64,000 nucleotides of DNA, from the NCBI GenBank assembly GCA_027494015.1, contig JAOSJP010000038.1:5387-69386 (forward strand), written 5' to 3'. The stretch comes from Anaerolineae bacterium (lineage in GTDB: Bacteria; Chloroflexota; Anaerolineae; Aggregatilineales; Aggregatilineaceae). The notes beneath the pieces were generated by a model. The model was given only the letters and a program-made list of their open reading frames with translations. It ran no database searches and had not been told where the DNA came from. Each line of letters starts with the position of its first letter. The stretch's first letter is position 1. Made by a program: the position numbers and the translations under genes. Positions 26,219 to 35,510 of this stretch are shown here, in pieces.

Positions 26219-26376
26219 GGGCCTCATTCGCAGTTCGGGCCGGCGCATGGGCGGGCCGGGATGTTCCGGCAGCCGCGCGTGCCCTAATGGTAGTGGCGGC
26301 GCACAGGCCGCGCAAGCACCCCCACAACAGGGTGCGTGCAAAAGTTGACAGCGACTTGCTAGGCGCAGGGCATTGA

Positions 26377-26483
26377 CCTCACCCCCAGCCTCGCTACGCT
26401 CGGCCCCGGAATAGACTTCCGAAGTCTTCAAGATTTCGGAAGTCTGGTGTCTGAGCGCGCCAGCGCCGAGACGGGGGTGAGGT
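26377..26483. repeat. CCTCACCCCC palindromic repeat with a nested AGACTTCCGAAG palindrome
   Basis: The outer arms CCTCACCCCCAGCCTCG and GACGGGGGTGAGG belong to the same family as the 182-bp array. The middle is replaced by an AGACTTCCGAAG palindrome (26413-26445). One repeat family thus sits inside another. It fills the thrB-epimerase gap (26219-26602); no gene seen. Confidence 0.75.
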
Positions 26484-26602
26484 AAACCAGGGCGCAGCAG
26501 AGCAGTGCCCCTACGGGACAGGGGTTTGCGCGCACCCCCCACGCATTGGGGGGCGCGGGCAGGTATTGGCTGTGCTACACTCAGCGCAAGGCTTGGAGTT
26601 GC

Positions 26603-27634
26603 CTAGAGCAGCCGGGCCAGGATGGCATCTTCGGCGGCGTAATCGAATTGGCGCGGGTTCGGCGCGGACGGAGGGTTGGCGTGCTCCCAGGCGACGGTAT
26701 GGCGCAGGCCCTCTTCGCGGGTGTAGTGGGCGATGAAGCCCAGCTCGCTGCGAATGCGCGTCGTGTCCACGTAAAGCTCCTGATCCAGCCCGGCGTGCGA
26801 CTGCATCTCCAGGGGAAGCTGGTAATCCGGCGCGGCGACGACCAGCCCATCCCAGCCGGCGGCCTGGCCGATGGCCCGAATCCAGTCGGCGGTGGTGAGG
26901 GCGGTGCGCTCGCCGACGTTGTAGACGCGCCCGGCAGCGCGCGGATCGGTCGCGGCCAGGGCGATGGCGGCGGCGGTGTTGCCCACGTAGTCGCGCGTCC
27001 AGCGCCAACGGGCAAGCTGCTCGCTGAGCAGAATCGCTGGGCGGCCATCGTTCATGCGCTTGAGGTACTCGTACAGGCGGTGCTGGTAGTCGCCCGGCCC
27101 GTAGATCATCGGCAGGCGCAGCACGGTGCCGGGCAGGTCGGGCGCGCCCAGGGTCACACGCTCGACCAGAATCTTCTCGTAGTCGTCCAGCGCGCGGCGC
27201 GGGTCGTCGCTGGCGCGGGGAGTTTCGGCGCGGTAGGGGTAGAGGCGCTGGCGCAGGGGACTATCTTCGGCCAGCGGGAGTGGGTCAGGGCGGCCCGGCT
27301 CGGTGCCCTGCATCCGGCCATAGGCGCGGTAGACGTCCTGGCTGCTGAGGCTGACCAGCCGCCCGGCGATGCCCCGCAAGGTCGCCACGACGATGCGCGC
27401 GTCTTGCTCGCTGAGCGGGATCATGTCAATGATCACGTCCGGCAGGATGCTGCGGAAGCTATCCGCATAGTCCGGCAACCGCGCGCGCTCGCCGAAGACA
27501 TGCTGGACGCCATCCGGCAGCGCGACGTGGGGTGGGTGACGGTGGAACAGCCAGATCGTATGGCCCAGGTCGTGCAGCAGGTGGGCAAGCGGCGGGCCGA
27601 TGAAGCGCGTGCCGCCTATAATGAGAATACGCAC
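26603..27634 (-). CDS. NAD-dependent epimerase/dehydratase family protein (atypical SDR)
   Basis: 343 aa. The N-terminus MRILIIGGTRFIGPPLAHLL is the Rossmann NAD(P)-binding motif of extended SDRs in the GGTRFIG variant seen in CSP41-like and isomerase-like members. VVATLRGIAGRLVSLSSQDV marks the catalytic-Ser strand. The YxxxK motif is not clear: DDYEKILVE has Lys only two residues after Tyr. VLRLPMIYGPGDYQHRLYEY and TRDYVGNTAAAIALA support a sugar-nucleotide epimerase/dehydratase fold. Substrate unknown, activity uncertain. Envelope sugar metabolism would fit the neighbourhood. Confidence 0.78.
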   Translation of the reverse strand: MRILIIGGTRFIGPPLAHLLHDLGHTIWLFHRHPPHVALPDGVQHVFGERARLPDYADSFRSILPDVIIDMIPLSEQDARIVVATLRGIAGRLVSLSSQDVYRAYGRMQGTEPGRPDPLPLAEDSPLRQRLYPYRAETPRASDDPRRALDDYEKILVERVTLGAPDLPGTVLRLPMIYGPGDYQHRLYEYLKRMNDGRPAILLSEQLARWRWTRDYVGNTAAAIALAATDPRAAGRVYNVGERTALTTADWIRAIGQAAGWDGLVVAAPDYQLPLEMQSHAGLDQELYVDTTRIRSELGFIAHYTREEGLRHTVAWEHANPPSAPNPRQFDYAAEDAILARLL

Positions 27635-27964
27635 AGATCGCCAATCCTTTCGGGTCGAGCCAGTCTGTGATCTGGCGGGTCGCGCGTGAGGGTGCCGGGC
27701 ATGGCGGCGGCGCGGGGAGGTATCTCATTGGGGGACGAAAGATCATCGCTGAGTCGCGGAGAGCGCAGAGAAAAGAGAGTAGCGAGAGGGTTCTGGTTCT
27801 TCTCCGCGTCCTCTGCGCCGCTGCGGTTCAGGAAGCTGGCCCCTATCGTGAGATGCACCCTGGCGCGAGTCCCGACTCTCACCCCGCCGGACAAAGTGAG
27901 TATAATCAAACCAGGCGTTCTGTGATAGTGAGAGCGCATCGAGACGGCGAAGGAGCAACCTGCC
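27635..27964. other. Intergenic region with a dispersed repeat fragment and -10 element
   Basis: No gene seen. It holds a purine-rich GCGGAGAGCGCAGAGAAAAG / TCTCCGCGTCCTCTGCGCC inverted pair (about 27757-27825) and a TATAAT at about 27900 that could drive the solute-binding protein gene from about 60 bases upstream. Confidence 0.4.
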
Positions 27965-29014
27965 GTGTGGAGAAAACTGGTACTTGTGATCGCACTGCTG
28001 AGCGTCGTCCCACTGGGGCACGGCGCTCTGGCGCAGGCGGGAGAACTGCACGTGTGGTCGGCGCTGCCGCAAGAAGACGCCGGCGTGATCGAAGACGCGA
28101 CCAGGGCATTCGCTGACGGGGTGGGCGTGCGGGCGGATGTCCGCATTGTCGAAGCGCCTTACCTGCTGCAGGCGGTGGTTGCCGCCCATCAAGCGGGAGA
28201 GCCGGGGCCGGATGTCATTTTCGCCCCCACCGATGTCGCTGAGCCGTTGCTTGAAAATGCCCTCATTCTGCCCATGCCGTCGCGCGGGGAGTTTTTCCTG
28301 GCGACGCTGCTGGAGGCGCTGCCCGACCTGCTCAACGACGCCTGCGGCGGGGGACCGCCCGAAGGCTGCCTGTGGGAGCCGGTCAATCCTGCGCTGCCTC
28401 CCGCCCAGTTTGACGAGCGCAGCATAGCGCGCACGATGGGCTGGGTGTGTGAGTCAGCTCCTAATCTGCCCGAATGCGGTGGCGAACCTCTGGCGGGGCA
28501 GCCGGTCACCTGGGGCTACCAGATCGTTCTGCTCAACCGGCAGTGGCTGGCCGAGCGCGGGCTGGAGCCGCCGGTTCTGCTGGACGATGTGCTGGCCATT
28601 CGCAGCGAGTTTGGCCTGGACATCCTGCTCGCCGAGCCGGGCGCGCTGCCGATGCCCGGCGATGTGCCGCCCATGACTATCGTGGTCATTCCCTCGGCGG
28701 TGCTCGTTCAGCAGCCGGAAGAAACGCTGCGCAGCATGGGCAGCTTCTTCGCGGCGGACTACGCGCCGGTGCTCGGTCTGGCTTTCGACACGCTCTATGT
28801 GGGCGCTGGCTCCGCCAACCCGGACCTGGCCGGAGAGTTCGCGCGCGTCGCGGCCCAGGAAAGCGCCTTCAAGGCGGAGTTGCTGCATAGCAGCGGGCGG
28901 CTGCCAGCCTTCACGGCGGACGAGCTGCGACAGTGGGGGCTTGACAGGCCGGAGGCGCGGGCTGTGCTCCAGGCGCTGGCCGTGCTCGCCGCCTACGCCC
29001 AGACCGCGTACTGA
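27965..29014 (+). CDS. ABC-type extracellular solute-binding protein (MalE-like)
   Basis: 349 aa from a GTG. A signal peptide (residues 1-24, cleavage after GALA) precedes a family-1 solute-binding fold: ELHVWSALPQEDAGVIEDA, PGPDVIFAPTDVAEPLLENA, and WGYQIVLLNRQWLAERGLEP. The protein should bind a sugar or oligosaccharide outside the membrane. It is slightly short for the family (usually about 400 aa). No permease or ATPase gene is adjacent, so it is an orphan component; the nearest ATPase, at 32380, is of the LolD/MacB type and not a partner. Confidence 0.75.
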   Translation: MWRKLVLVIALLSVVPLGHGALAQAGELHVWSALPQEDAGVIEDATRAFADGVGVRADVRIVEAPYLLQAVVAAHQAGEPGPDVIFAPTDVAEPLLENALILPMPSRGEFFLATLLEALPDLLNDACGGGPPEGCLWEPVNPALPPAQFDERSIARTMGWVCESAPNLPECGGEPLAGQPVTWGYQIVLLNRQWLAERGLEPPVLLDDVLAIRSEFGLDILLAEPGALPMPGDVPPMTIVVIPSAVLVQQPEETLRSMGSFFAADYAPVLGLAFDTLYVGAGSANPDLAGEFARVAAQESAFKAELLHSSGRLPAFTADELRQWGLDRPEARAVLQALAVLAAYAQTAY

Positions 29015-29578
29015 GCAAAGACGCCTCACTTCCTGAGTCCCCCTCTCCAGCCGAGCTGGAAGGGGATTTTGATCGCCGGGCGCGGGCGCGTTCTTGCCGG
29101 GGAGATCAGGGGGGGCGTTGCGTCGTAAGAGACTTCCGAAGTCTTGGAGACTTCGGAAGTCTGGCTTGGGTGCGGGCAAAACCTGTCAGGTAGGGGCGCT
29201 GCTCTGCTGCGCCCTGGGTTTACCTCACCCCCGCTCGGCGCTCTCCCTCTCCGTTGACGGAGAGGGGGAAAAGCGAGCGCCGCGAGGCTGGGGTGAGTCA
29301 ATAAGTCAAACAAGTCGCTGACAACCTTTGCACGCACCCTCTGGCTTATCCCGGTTGGCAAACGCGGCCTGGTTGACCTCACCCCCGCTCGGCGCTCACG
29401 CGCCTCGCCGCCCCCTCTCCGTTGACGGAGAGGGGGAAAAGCCGAGCGCCGCGAGGCTGGGGGTGAGGTCAATACCCCCACGTCAAACAAGTCGCTGACA
29501 ACCTTTGCACGCACCCTCTGGCTTATCCCGGTTGGCAAACGCGGCCCGGCCCCTGTAGAATGGCTCCGGTCTCGCATC
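29015..29578. repeat. Repeat-filled spacer: AGACTTCCGAAG palindrome plus a 178-bp direct duplication
   Basis: At 29130-29162 is palindrome copy 4. Two CCTCACCCCCGCTCGGCGC elements (29220-29300 and 29376-29470) are each followed or preceded by the same 65-base segment GTCAAACAAGTCGCTGACAA..., at about 29305 and 29483, an exact 178-bp offset. A CCCCCTCTCCAGCCGAGCTGG module lies at 29040. No gene seen. Confidence 0.85.
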
Positions 29579-29615
29579 GGTGCGCCCGCGCGCACTCCTC
29601 ACCGGCCCGGCTGCC

Positions 29616-31040
29616 ATGACCCTGACGCACATCCTGGCCTTCGCCATTGCTGCCCTCCTCGCCCTGATCGCGCTGCCCGCGCGGGCGCGCGGCTGGGCGC
29701 TGTTTGTCGCCAGCGTCGTCGCCATCTACTGGCTGCAGCCCGCCGTGACCATCCGCCGGATGGACTTCCTCTTCCCGACGGCGACGCTGGGCCTGGTGAT
29801 GCTCGCCTGGCTGCTGACGCGCGCCTCTGGTCAGCGCCTCACCCGCGAAGATGGCGCCGCCGCCGCGTTGATCGTCGCGCTGGTGCTGCTGCTAGCCTCC
29901 GGGCGCGCCCTGGCCCCCGCCTACCGCATCACCCCGTCCATGCCGCCGCCGCTGGGGATGGTCGCGCTGTGGCTGGCGGGTGGCGGGATTGTCCTGGCCG
30001 CCCTCAGCCGGGTTCCGGGGGGCAGGGCGCGGCCCCTGCTGGCCCTGGCGCTGGGCATCGTCGCCCTGTTCGCGGTGCTCAAGACAGAGGCGCTGGCCGC
30101 TGAAGCGAGCCGTCTGCTGCGCGGCTGGACGGGCCAATCCCCCAGCCTGGCCCGCGCCGACGAGCTACAGTGGCTCGGCTTCTCCTACGTCGCTTTTCGC
30201 CTGCTGCACACTGCCCGCGACCGCCAGACGGGCCTGCTGCCCGCGCTGAGCCTGCGCGAATACACCACCTATGCCATCTTCTTCCCGGCCTTCACCGCCG
30301 GGCCGATTGACCGCGCCGAGCGCTTTGTGGGCGAGCTGCGCGCGCTGCCCGGCCCGGACGCGACGCGCTTCGCGCAGGGGGGGATGCGTATCGCGGTCGG
30401 GATCGGCAAGAAGTTCGTCATCGCCGACAGCCTGGCGATTCTGGCGCTGGACGCGGCTAAAGCGGAGGCGGCGACCTCCACATGGGGGCTGTGGGCGCTG
30501 CTCTACGCCTACGCCTTCCAGATTTACCTCGACTTCAGCGGCTATTCGGACATCGCCATCGGCCTGGGGCAGTGGTGCGGCGTCAAGCTGCCGGAGAACT
30601 TCAGCCAGCCCTACCTCAAGCGCAACATCACCGCCTTCTGGCAAAGCTGGCATATCACCCTCAGCCAGTGGGTGCGCTTCTACGTCTTCTCGCCGCTCAG
30701 CCGGTATTTGCTGATGCGCCCGCGCAAGCCTTCGCCGACCGTCCTGGCGCTGGTCGGGCAGCTTGTCACCATGCTGGTCATCGGCCTGTGGCACGGCGTG
30801 ACCTGGGGCTTCGTCGCCTGGGGGCTGTGGCACGGGGTGGGACTGTTCGTCCACAAGGTCTACAGCGACCGCACGCGCGCCCACTACCTGCGGCTGCGCG
30901 CGCACCCGCGCCTGGGGCGCGCCGTCGAGGTGGCCGGCGTGCTGCTCACCTTCCATTTCGTCGCCCTGGGCTGGGTGTGGTTTGCCCTGCCGGACATCGG
31001 GGCCAGTTGGGACGTGTTCGTCCGCCTGCTGGGGGGCTAG
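29616..31040 (+). CDS. MBOAT family membrane O-acyltransferase (AlgI/DltB-like)
   Basis: 474 aa from the ATG at 29616; a GTG at 29580 is an alternative. About ten helices. The family core is clear: REYTTYAIFFPAFTAGPIDR, YAFQIYLDFSGYSDIAIGLG, NFSQPYLKRNITAFWQSWHI and the catalytic His in LWHGVTWGFVAWGLWHG. MBOAT proteins of this type move acyl groups across the membrane to acetylate or alanylate surface polymers. The next gene, four bases downstream, encodes an SGNH-hydrolase-like protein, the usual partner that finishes the transfer outside. Together they form a two-gene acylation unit. Confidence 0.9.
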   Translation: MTLTHILAFAIAALLALIALPARARGWALFVASVVAIYWLQPAVTIRRMDFLFPTATLGLVMLAWLLTRASGQRLTREDGAAAALIVALVLLLASGRALAPAYRITPSMPPPLGMVALWLAGGGIVLAALSRVPGGRARPLLALALGIVALFAVLKTEALAAEASRLLRGWTGQSPSLARADELQWLGFSYVAFRLLHTARDRQTGLLPALSLREYTTYAIFFPAFTAGPIDRAERFVGELRALPGPDATRFAQGGMRIAVGIGKKFVIADSLAILALDAAKAEAATSTWGLWALLYAYAFQIYLDFSGYSDIAIGLGQWCGVKLPENFSQPYLKRNITAFWQSWHITLSQWVRFYVFSPLSRYLLMRPRKPSPTVLALVGQLVTMLVIGLWHGVTWGFVAWGLWHGVGLFVHKVYSDRTRAHYLRLRAHPRLGRAVEVAGVLLTFHFVALGWVWFALPDIGASWDVFVRLLGG

Positions 31041-31043
31041 ACG

Positions 31044-32201
31044 ATGCAAACCTGGCGCTGGCTGTACAAGCCCGGCAAGCCTTTCGACAGGCGCTTCATC
31101 GCCCGCGTGCTGGTCAAGACGGCGCTGCTCTTCGCCGCGCTCAATGTCGCCTTTGTGCTGCTCGACCCGCTGCCCGCGCTGGGCAGGCTGTCGCTCTACA
31201 ACCACGTTCTGCCGGGGCGCGCCCGCCTGCCCTACGGCGAGAATCCCGCCGCCGCCTACAACCTGAGCCTGTTCAGCCTGGAGGCCATGTTCGCCTCGCA
31301 CGAAGTGGTGCGCGCGCCGGCCCGCGACGAATTTCGCGTGCTGGTGATCGGCGATTCGGCGACGTGGGGAATTCTGCTGCGGCCAGAGGAGACGCTCGCC
31401 GGGCAGCTCAACGCCGCCGGACTCGTCACGGCAGACGGGCGGCGCGTGCGCGCTTACAACCTCGGCTATCCCACCATGTCGCTGACCAAAGACCTGCTGC
31501 TGCTCGACTATGCCCTGTCGCGCACTCATGCCGATCTGATCGTCTGGCTGTTCACGCTGGAATCGTTCGACGCGCAGACGCAGCTTGATTCGCCGCTGGT
31601 GCAGCACAATCCCGCGCCGGTGCGCGCGCTGATCGCCCGTTACGACCTGGCGCAAGACCCCGCCGACCCGCGCTTCGTGGACCTCTCCACCTGGGACAAG
31701 ACGCTGATCGGACGGCGGCGGGCGCTGGCCGACCTGCTGCGGCTGCAACTCTACGGCGTGCCCTGGGCGGTGACCGGCATTGACCAGGAATACCCCGCCG
31801 ACTACACGCCGCGCGCGGTGGACCTGCCCGCCGACGCCACCTGGCACGGCCTGCGCCAAGACCTGTTCGCGCCCGCCGACCTGGCCTTCGACATCCTGCG
31901 CGCCGGCGTTGAGCGGGCGGGCGACGTGCCGCTGCTGCTGGTCAACGAGCCGATGCTGATCAGTACGGGCGCGAACAGCGATATTCGCTACAATTTCTTC
32001 TATCCGCGCTGGGCCTACGACGCATACCAGCGGCTCCTGCTGGAGGAGCGCGACGCATACGGCTGGGCGCTGCTCGATCTGGGCGCGACCATCCCGGACG
32101 CGGACTGCTATACCGACAGCGCCGTGCACCTGACGCCTGTCTGCACCGCTGACCTGGCCGAGACAGTGGGCGCGGCGCTTGTGGAGGCCAGCGGCGGGTG
32201 A
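31044..32201 (+). CDS. SGNH/GDSL hydrolase-like protein, partner of the MBOAT acyltransferase
   Basis: 385 aa, starting four bases after the MBOAT stop. One N-terminal membrane helix (about residues 25-45) anchors a domain that begins FRVLVIGDSATWGILL; the Ser in GDS is the expected nucleophile. YPRWAYDAYQRLLLEE and the late DSAVHLTPV segment, with Asp and His spaced as in the DxxH catalytic pair, complete the triad. Pairing with MBOAT, as in AlgI/AlgX and DltB/DltD, suggests extracellular acyl transfer to a surface glycan or hydrolysis of the intermediate. Confidence 0.8.
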   Translation: MQTWRWLYKPGKPFDRRFIARVLVKTALLFAALNVAFVLLDPLPALGRLSLYNHVLPGRARLPYGENPAAAYNLSLFSLEAMFASHEVVRAPARDEFRVLVIGDSATWGILLRPEETLAGQLNAAGLVTADGRRVRAYNLGYPTMSLTKDLLLLDYALSRTHADLIVWLFTLESFDAQTQLDSPLVQHNPAPVRALIARYDLAQDPADPRFVDLSTWDKTLIGRRRALADLLRLQLYGVPWAVTGIDQEYPADYTPRAVDLPADATWHGLRQDLFAPADLAFDILRAGVERAGDVPLLLVNEPMLISTGANSDIRYNFFYPRWAYDAYQRLLLEERDAYGWALLDLGATIPDADCYTDSAVHLTPVCTADLAETVGAALVEASGG

Positions 32202-32248
32202 GTGGGGGAAAGCGAAGTTTCACCGTCGGGGCGCAGAGGGATGCCAAA

Positions 32249-32281
32249 AGACTTCCGAAGTTTCCAAAACTTCGGAAGTCT
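32249..32281. repeat. AGACTTCCGAAG palindrome (copy 5)
   Basis: Inverted repeat AGACTTCCGAAGTTT ... AAACTTCGGAAGTCT in the gap between the SGNH gene and the ABC ATPase, followed by the GGGCGCAGCAGAGCAGGGCG module that accompanies other repeats. Confidence 0.85.
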
Positions 32282-32379
32282 GCGCCGGGGCAGGGCGCAG
32301 CAGAGCAGGGCGCCAGAGCAGCGCCCCTACGAGTCCCGGCTGATGGCTGGCCGCTGAAAGCTCAGAAGGAGCGCGTACC

Positions 32380-33150
32380 ATGACCGACCCCTTGATCACC
32401 GTCACCGCTCTGGTCAAGACGTTCGACACGCCCGCCGGGCCGCTCAACGTTCTGCGCGGCATTGACATGACCATGGGGCGGGGTGAGTTCGTCGCGCTGG
32501 TCGGGCCGTCGGGCAGCGGCAAGACGACCTTCCTCAACATGGTCACCGGCATTGACAAGCCAACGGCGGGCGCGGTGAGCCTCGACGGGGTGGATGTGGT
32601 CGGCACGCCGCAGCAGCAATTGACGCGCTGGCGCGGACGGACGGTGGGCATCATCTTCCAGTTCTTCCAACTGCTGCCCACGCTGACTGTGCTGGAAAAC
32701 GTCAAGATGCCGATGGACTTCTGCCGCGTCTATGACCCGCGCGAGCGGCGCGACCGGGCGATGGCCCTGCTGGAGCGGCTGGGCATTGCCGACCAGGCGC
32801 ACAAGACGCCGGACACGCTCTCCGGCGGGCAGCAGCAGCGCGTGGCCATTGCGCGGGCGCTGGCCAACGACCCGCCGCTGATCATCGGCGACGAGCCAAC
32901 CGGCAACCTCGACCGCATGAGCGCGGCCAACGTCTTCCAGATTCTGCACGAGCTGCGCGAGCAGGGACGCACGGTGCTGGTTGTCACCCACGACCGCGAG
33001 CTGGTCTTCGACGTGCCGCGCGTGCTGATGCTGGCCGACGGGATGATCGAAGCGACCACGTTTGAGGCCGCTGCCAAGCGCCGCAGCCAGGAATTGCAGG
33101 CCGCCAAGCTGCGCACGCACGAGCGACGGGCGCTGTCGCATCACGCCTAG
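32380..33150 (+). CDS. ABC transporter ATP-binding protein, LolD/MacB type
   Basis: 256 aa, ATG with AAGGAG upstream. Walker [15 protein letters not shown]-loop [20 protein letters not shown], signature [15 protein letters not shown], Walker [14 protein letters not shown] and the H-loop VVTHD are all present. The pattern [17 protein letters not shown] and the TGNLD end of Walker B mark the MacB/LolD/FtsE type, which works with FtsX-like permeases in lipoprotein release or peptide export. No permease gene lies on either side. The last 25 residues are an unusual basic extension. Confidence 0.88.
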   Translation: MTDPLITVTALVKTFDTPAGPLNVLRGIDMTMGRGEFVALVGPSGSGKTTFLNMVTGIDKPTAGAVSLDGVDVVGTPQQQLTRWRGRTVGIIFQFFQLLPTLTVLENVKMPMDFCRVYDPRERRDRAMALLERLGIADQAHKTPDTLSGGQQQRVAIARALANDPPLIIGDEPTGNLDRMSAANVFQILHELREQGRTVLVVTHDRELVFDVPRVLMLADGMIEATTFEAAAKRRSQELQAAKLRTHERRALSHHA

Positions 33151-33173
33151 CGCGCGGTTGGCGGGTGCCAGAG

Positions 33174-34970
33174 TCAGGGGACGGGCTGACCGGTGGCGTC
33201 TTTCTGCGCGGGACTTCCCTTGCGCCCGGCGCGGCGAGGCTTGCGGGGCGGGCGGATGTCCGGCGCCTCTTCTGGCGGCAGAGAGGGCTGCGCGGCAAGC
33301 CATTTCTGCGCGTACTCAACCGCCTCCTGCAATGACATCAGCAGCACATCGCGCGCCGCGAACACGTTCTGCGGGCCGATCTTATCCAGCGCGCCGGTGC
33401 GCTGCAGCGTCTTGAGCACCTTGTCCTCGACGCCGCACAGGATCAGCTTGCCCCCTCGCGCGCGCAGGCGCTCCGCGTAATTGACCAGCGTCCAGGTGCC
33501 GGTGCCGGCCAGCATGTCGTCCCCGCGCAAGCGCAGGATCAGCACGGGCTGGCGCGTCTGGCTGGGCACGGGCAGCCGCTGCTCCAGGTCGCGCATGGCG
33601 GCGAAGAACAGGTTGCCCTGCACCGACAGAATCACCAGCGTGCGGTCGGGCAGCGCGGGTGAGAAGGGGATCTCGCGAAACTGGTACGGGCCGACCGGCT
33701 CAAGCTGGGTGATGTGCAGGTGGCTGGACTGCCTGATGTAGAGCAGCAATGAGAGCGCCACTCCCACAAAGACGCTGTACTGGAGCGGCAGCAGCAGCGT
33801 GGCGACGAAGGTCGCCGCCATCGCCCAGCGCCCGGTCCAGCTAGCCTTCCACAGGAAGCTGATCTCCGCCGGGTCCACCAGGCTCCAGGCGGCCAGGATG
33901 AGGTGCGCCGAGAGCGACGCGAGGGCGATGTGCCCCGCCAGGTCGCTGAACAGCAGCATGATCATGGCCACGAGCAGGCCCGCCCACACGTTCGCCAGCC
34001 GCGTGCGCGCCCCTGCGCTGACGTTGACCGCCGTCCGCGATAGCGACCCGCCCGACGGCAGCCCCTGAAACACCCCGGCGGCGATGTTGCTCAGGCCCTG
34101 GCCGATGAACTCGCGCGAGGCATTGGGCAGACGGCCATCCGGCTCCTTGAGGCTCTGCGACAGGGCGACGGTCTGCACCAGGCCCAGCAGGGCGACGGCC
34201 AGCGCCGACGCAGCCAGATGACGGGCGGCGTCAGCCTGCGGCAGGGAGGCGGCTGGCAAGCTGCTGGGGAGGGGCGCAATATTCCGCACCAGGATCACGC
34301 CTTCAGCCCACCCGCCCAGGATGGCGATAACCACGCTGGTGCCGGCCACCGCCACGAAGATGCCCAGCGAGCGAATCCGCGTCCGCCTGAACAGCAGAAT
34401 GGCCGTCATGGTCAGCAGGCCCATAGCCAGCGTGGGCACGTGCACTTCATCAATGCGCTCAGCCAGAAGATTCAGCGTGTGGACGAGGCCGCCGTGCTTG
34501 CCGCGCGGGATGCCGGAAAACGTGCTGAGCTGCTCGGTCGCCATCAGCACCGCCGCGCCGGTCAAGAAGCCCGTCACGACCGCGCGCGACACGAAGCGCG
34601 TCAGGTCGCCCAGGCGCAGCAAGCCGAGCACAAGCTGGAAGATGCCGGCCAGGACGCTCAGGGTGACGATCAGAACGCCCACCTGGAAGGTCCCCTGCAG
34701 GGGTTCCAGGGCGCTGCCCACCAGCAGCATCAGCGTATTGGTGGGGCCGGTTGTCATGTAGGTGGCGCTGCCCGCCAGCGCGCCCACAATGGGCGCGATG
34801 ACAGCCGCGTAGAGGCCGTAGGCTGGCTCGACCCCGGCCAGCAGCGCGAATGCCATCGCCTGGGGAATGCCGGCCGTCGCGCCGGTGATGCCAGCGATCA
34901 GGTCGTGCTGAAAGGTATAGCGCAGATAGTGCCGGGCGCGAAATAGGGAGAACTGATTCGCAATAGACAT
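33174..34970 (-). CDS. SulP family inorganic anion transporter with STAS domain
   Basis: 598 aa from the ATG at 34970 (MSIANQF). Ten or more helices include the SulP motif ATAGIPQAMAFALLAGVEPAYG near the N-terminus and EFIGQGLSNIAAGVFQGLPSGGSLSRTAVN in the middle, both near the anion site. The C-terminal cytoplasmic STAS domain (about residues 440-560) has LVILSVQGNLFFAAMRDLE and a terminal Pro/Arg/Lys-rich tail. SulP members carry sulfate, bicarbonate or other anions; the substrate cannot be chosen here. It converges with the ABC ATPase gene across 23 bases. Confidence 0.9.
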   Translation of the reverse strand: MSIANQFSLFRARHYLRYTFQHDLIAGITGATAGIPQAMAFALLAGVEPAYGLYAAVIAPIVGALAGSATYMTTGPTNTLMLLVGSALEPLQGTFQVGVLIVTLSVLAGIFQLVLGLLRLGDLTRFVSRAVVTGFLTGAAVLMATEQLSTFSGIPRGKHGGLVHTLNLLAERIDEVHVPTLAMGLLTMTAILLFRRTRIRSLGIFVAVAGTSVVIAILGGWAEGVILVRNIAPLPSSLPAASLPQADAARHLAASALAVALLGLVQTVALSQSLKEPDGRLPNASREFIGQGLSNIAAGVFQGLPSGGSLSRTAVNVSAGARTRLANVWAGLLVAMIMLLFSDLAGHIALASLSAHLILAAWSLVDPAEISFLWKASWTGRWAMAATFVATLLLPLQYSVFVGVALSLLLYIRQSSHLHITQLEPVGPYQFREIPFSPALPDRTLVILSVQGNLFFAAMRDLEQRLPVPSQTRQPVLILRLRGDDMLAGTGTWTLVNYAERLRARGGKLILCGVEDKVLKTLQRTGALDKIGPQNVFAARDVLLMSLQEAVEYAQKWLAAQPSLPPEEAPDIRPPRKPRRAGRKGSPAQKDATGQPVP

Positions 34971-35104
34971 GGGTGTTGGCGGTGTGGATGGCCGAGCCAG
35001 GCCAGGACCGTGACGCACTCATTGTACCATGTCCCCCGGCGCGCTGCATGTGTCGCGCTGGCCCAGGCAAAGGTTGTCAGCGACTTGCTTAATGCAGGGA
35101 TATT

Positions 35105-35395
35105 GACCTCACCCCCGCTCGGCGCTCACGCGCCTCGCCGCCCCCCTCCGTTGACGAAGGGCAAGCCAGCGCAGCGAGGCTGGGGTGAGTAGGCGCAGCG
35201 CCCCCCCTCGGTTTGCACACCCCCTGCGAACAGTTGTCAGCCTTGCTCGGATATTGACCTCACCCCCGCTCGGCGCTCACGCGCCTCGCCGCCCCCTCTC
35301 CGTTGACGGAGAGGGGGCAAGCCGAGCGCAGCGAGGCTGGGGGTGAGGTAAAGAGGGCGCAGCAGAGCAGCGCCCCCGCCTGACAGGTTTTTGCA
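35105..35395. repeat. Two CCTCACCCCCGCTCGGCGC palindromic repeats
   Basis: Copies at 35105-35190 (decayed, with internal base losses) and 35257-35350 (well preserved), the latter followed by the GGCGCAGCAGAGCAGCGCC module. They fill most of the 540 bp between the SulP and MBL-fold genes. A possible TACACT -10 lies at about 35447. Confidence 0.85.
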
Positions 35396-35510
35396 CGCGC
35401 ACGTGTCGCGCTGGCCCGCTTTCGCCGGATCGGGCCGGGCGCGCTACACTGGAGCGGCGGGCCGCCTGTGCGCCCCCTGAACTCTGACAGTCTCATCAGG
35501 ATACATGCTC

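Noticed and set aside
27965..33150. A functional ABC importer made of the 27965 binding protein and the 32380 ATPase
   Set aside because: The ATPase is of the LolD/MacB type, there is no permease, and four unrelated features lie between them.
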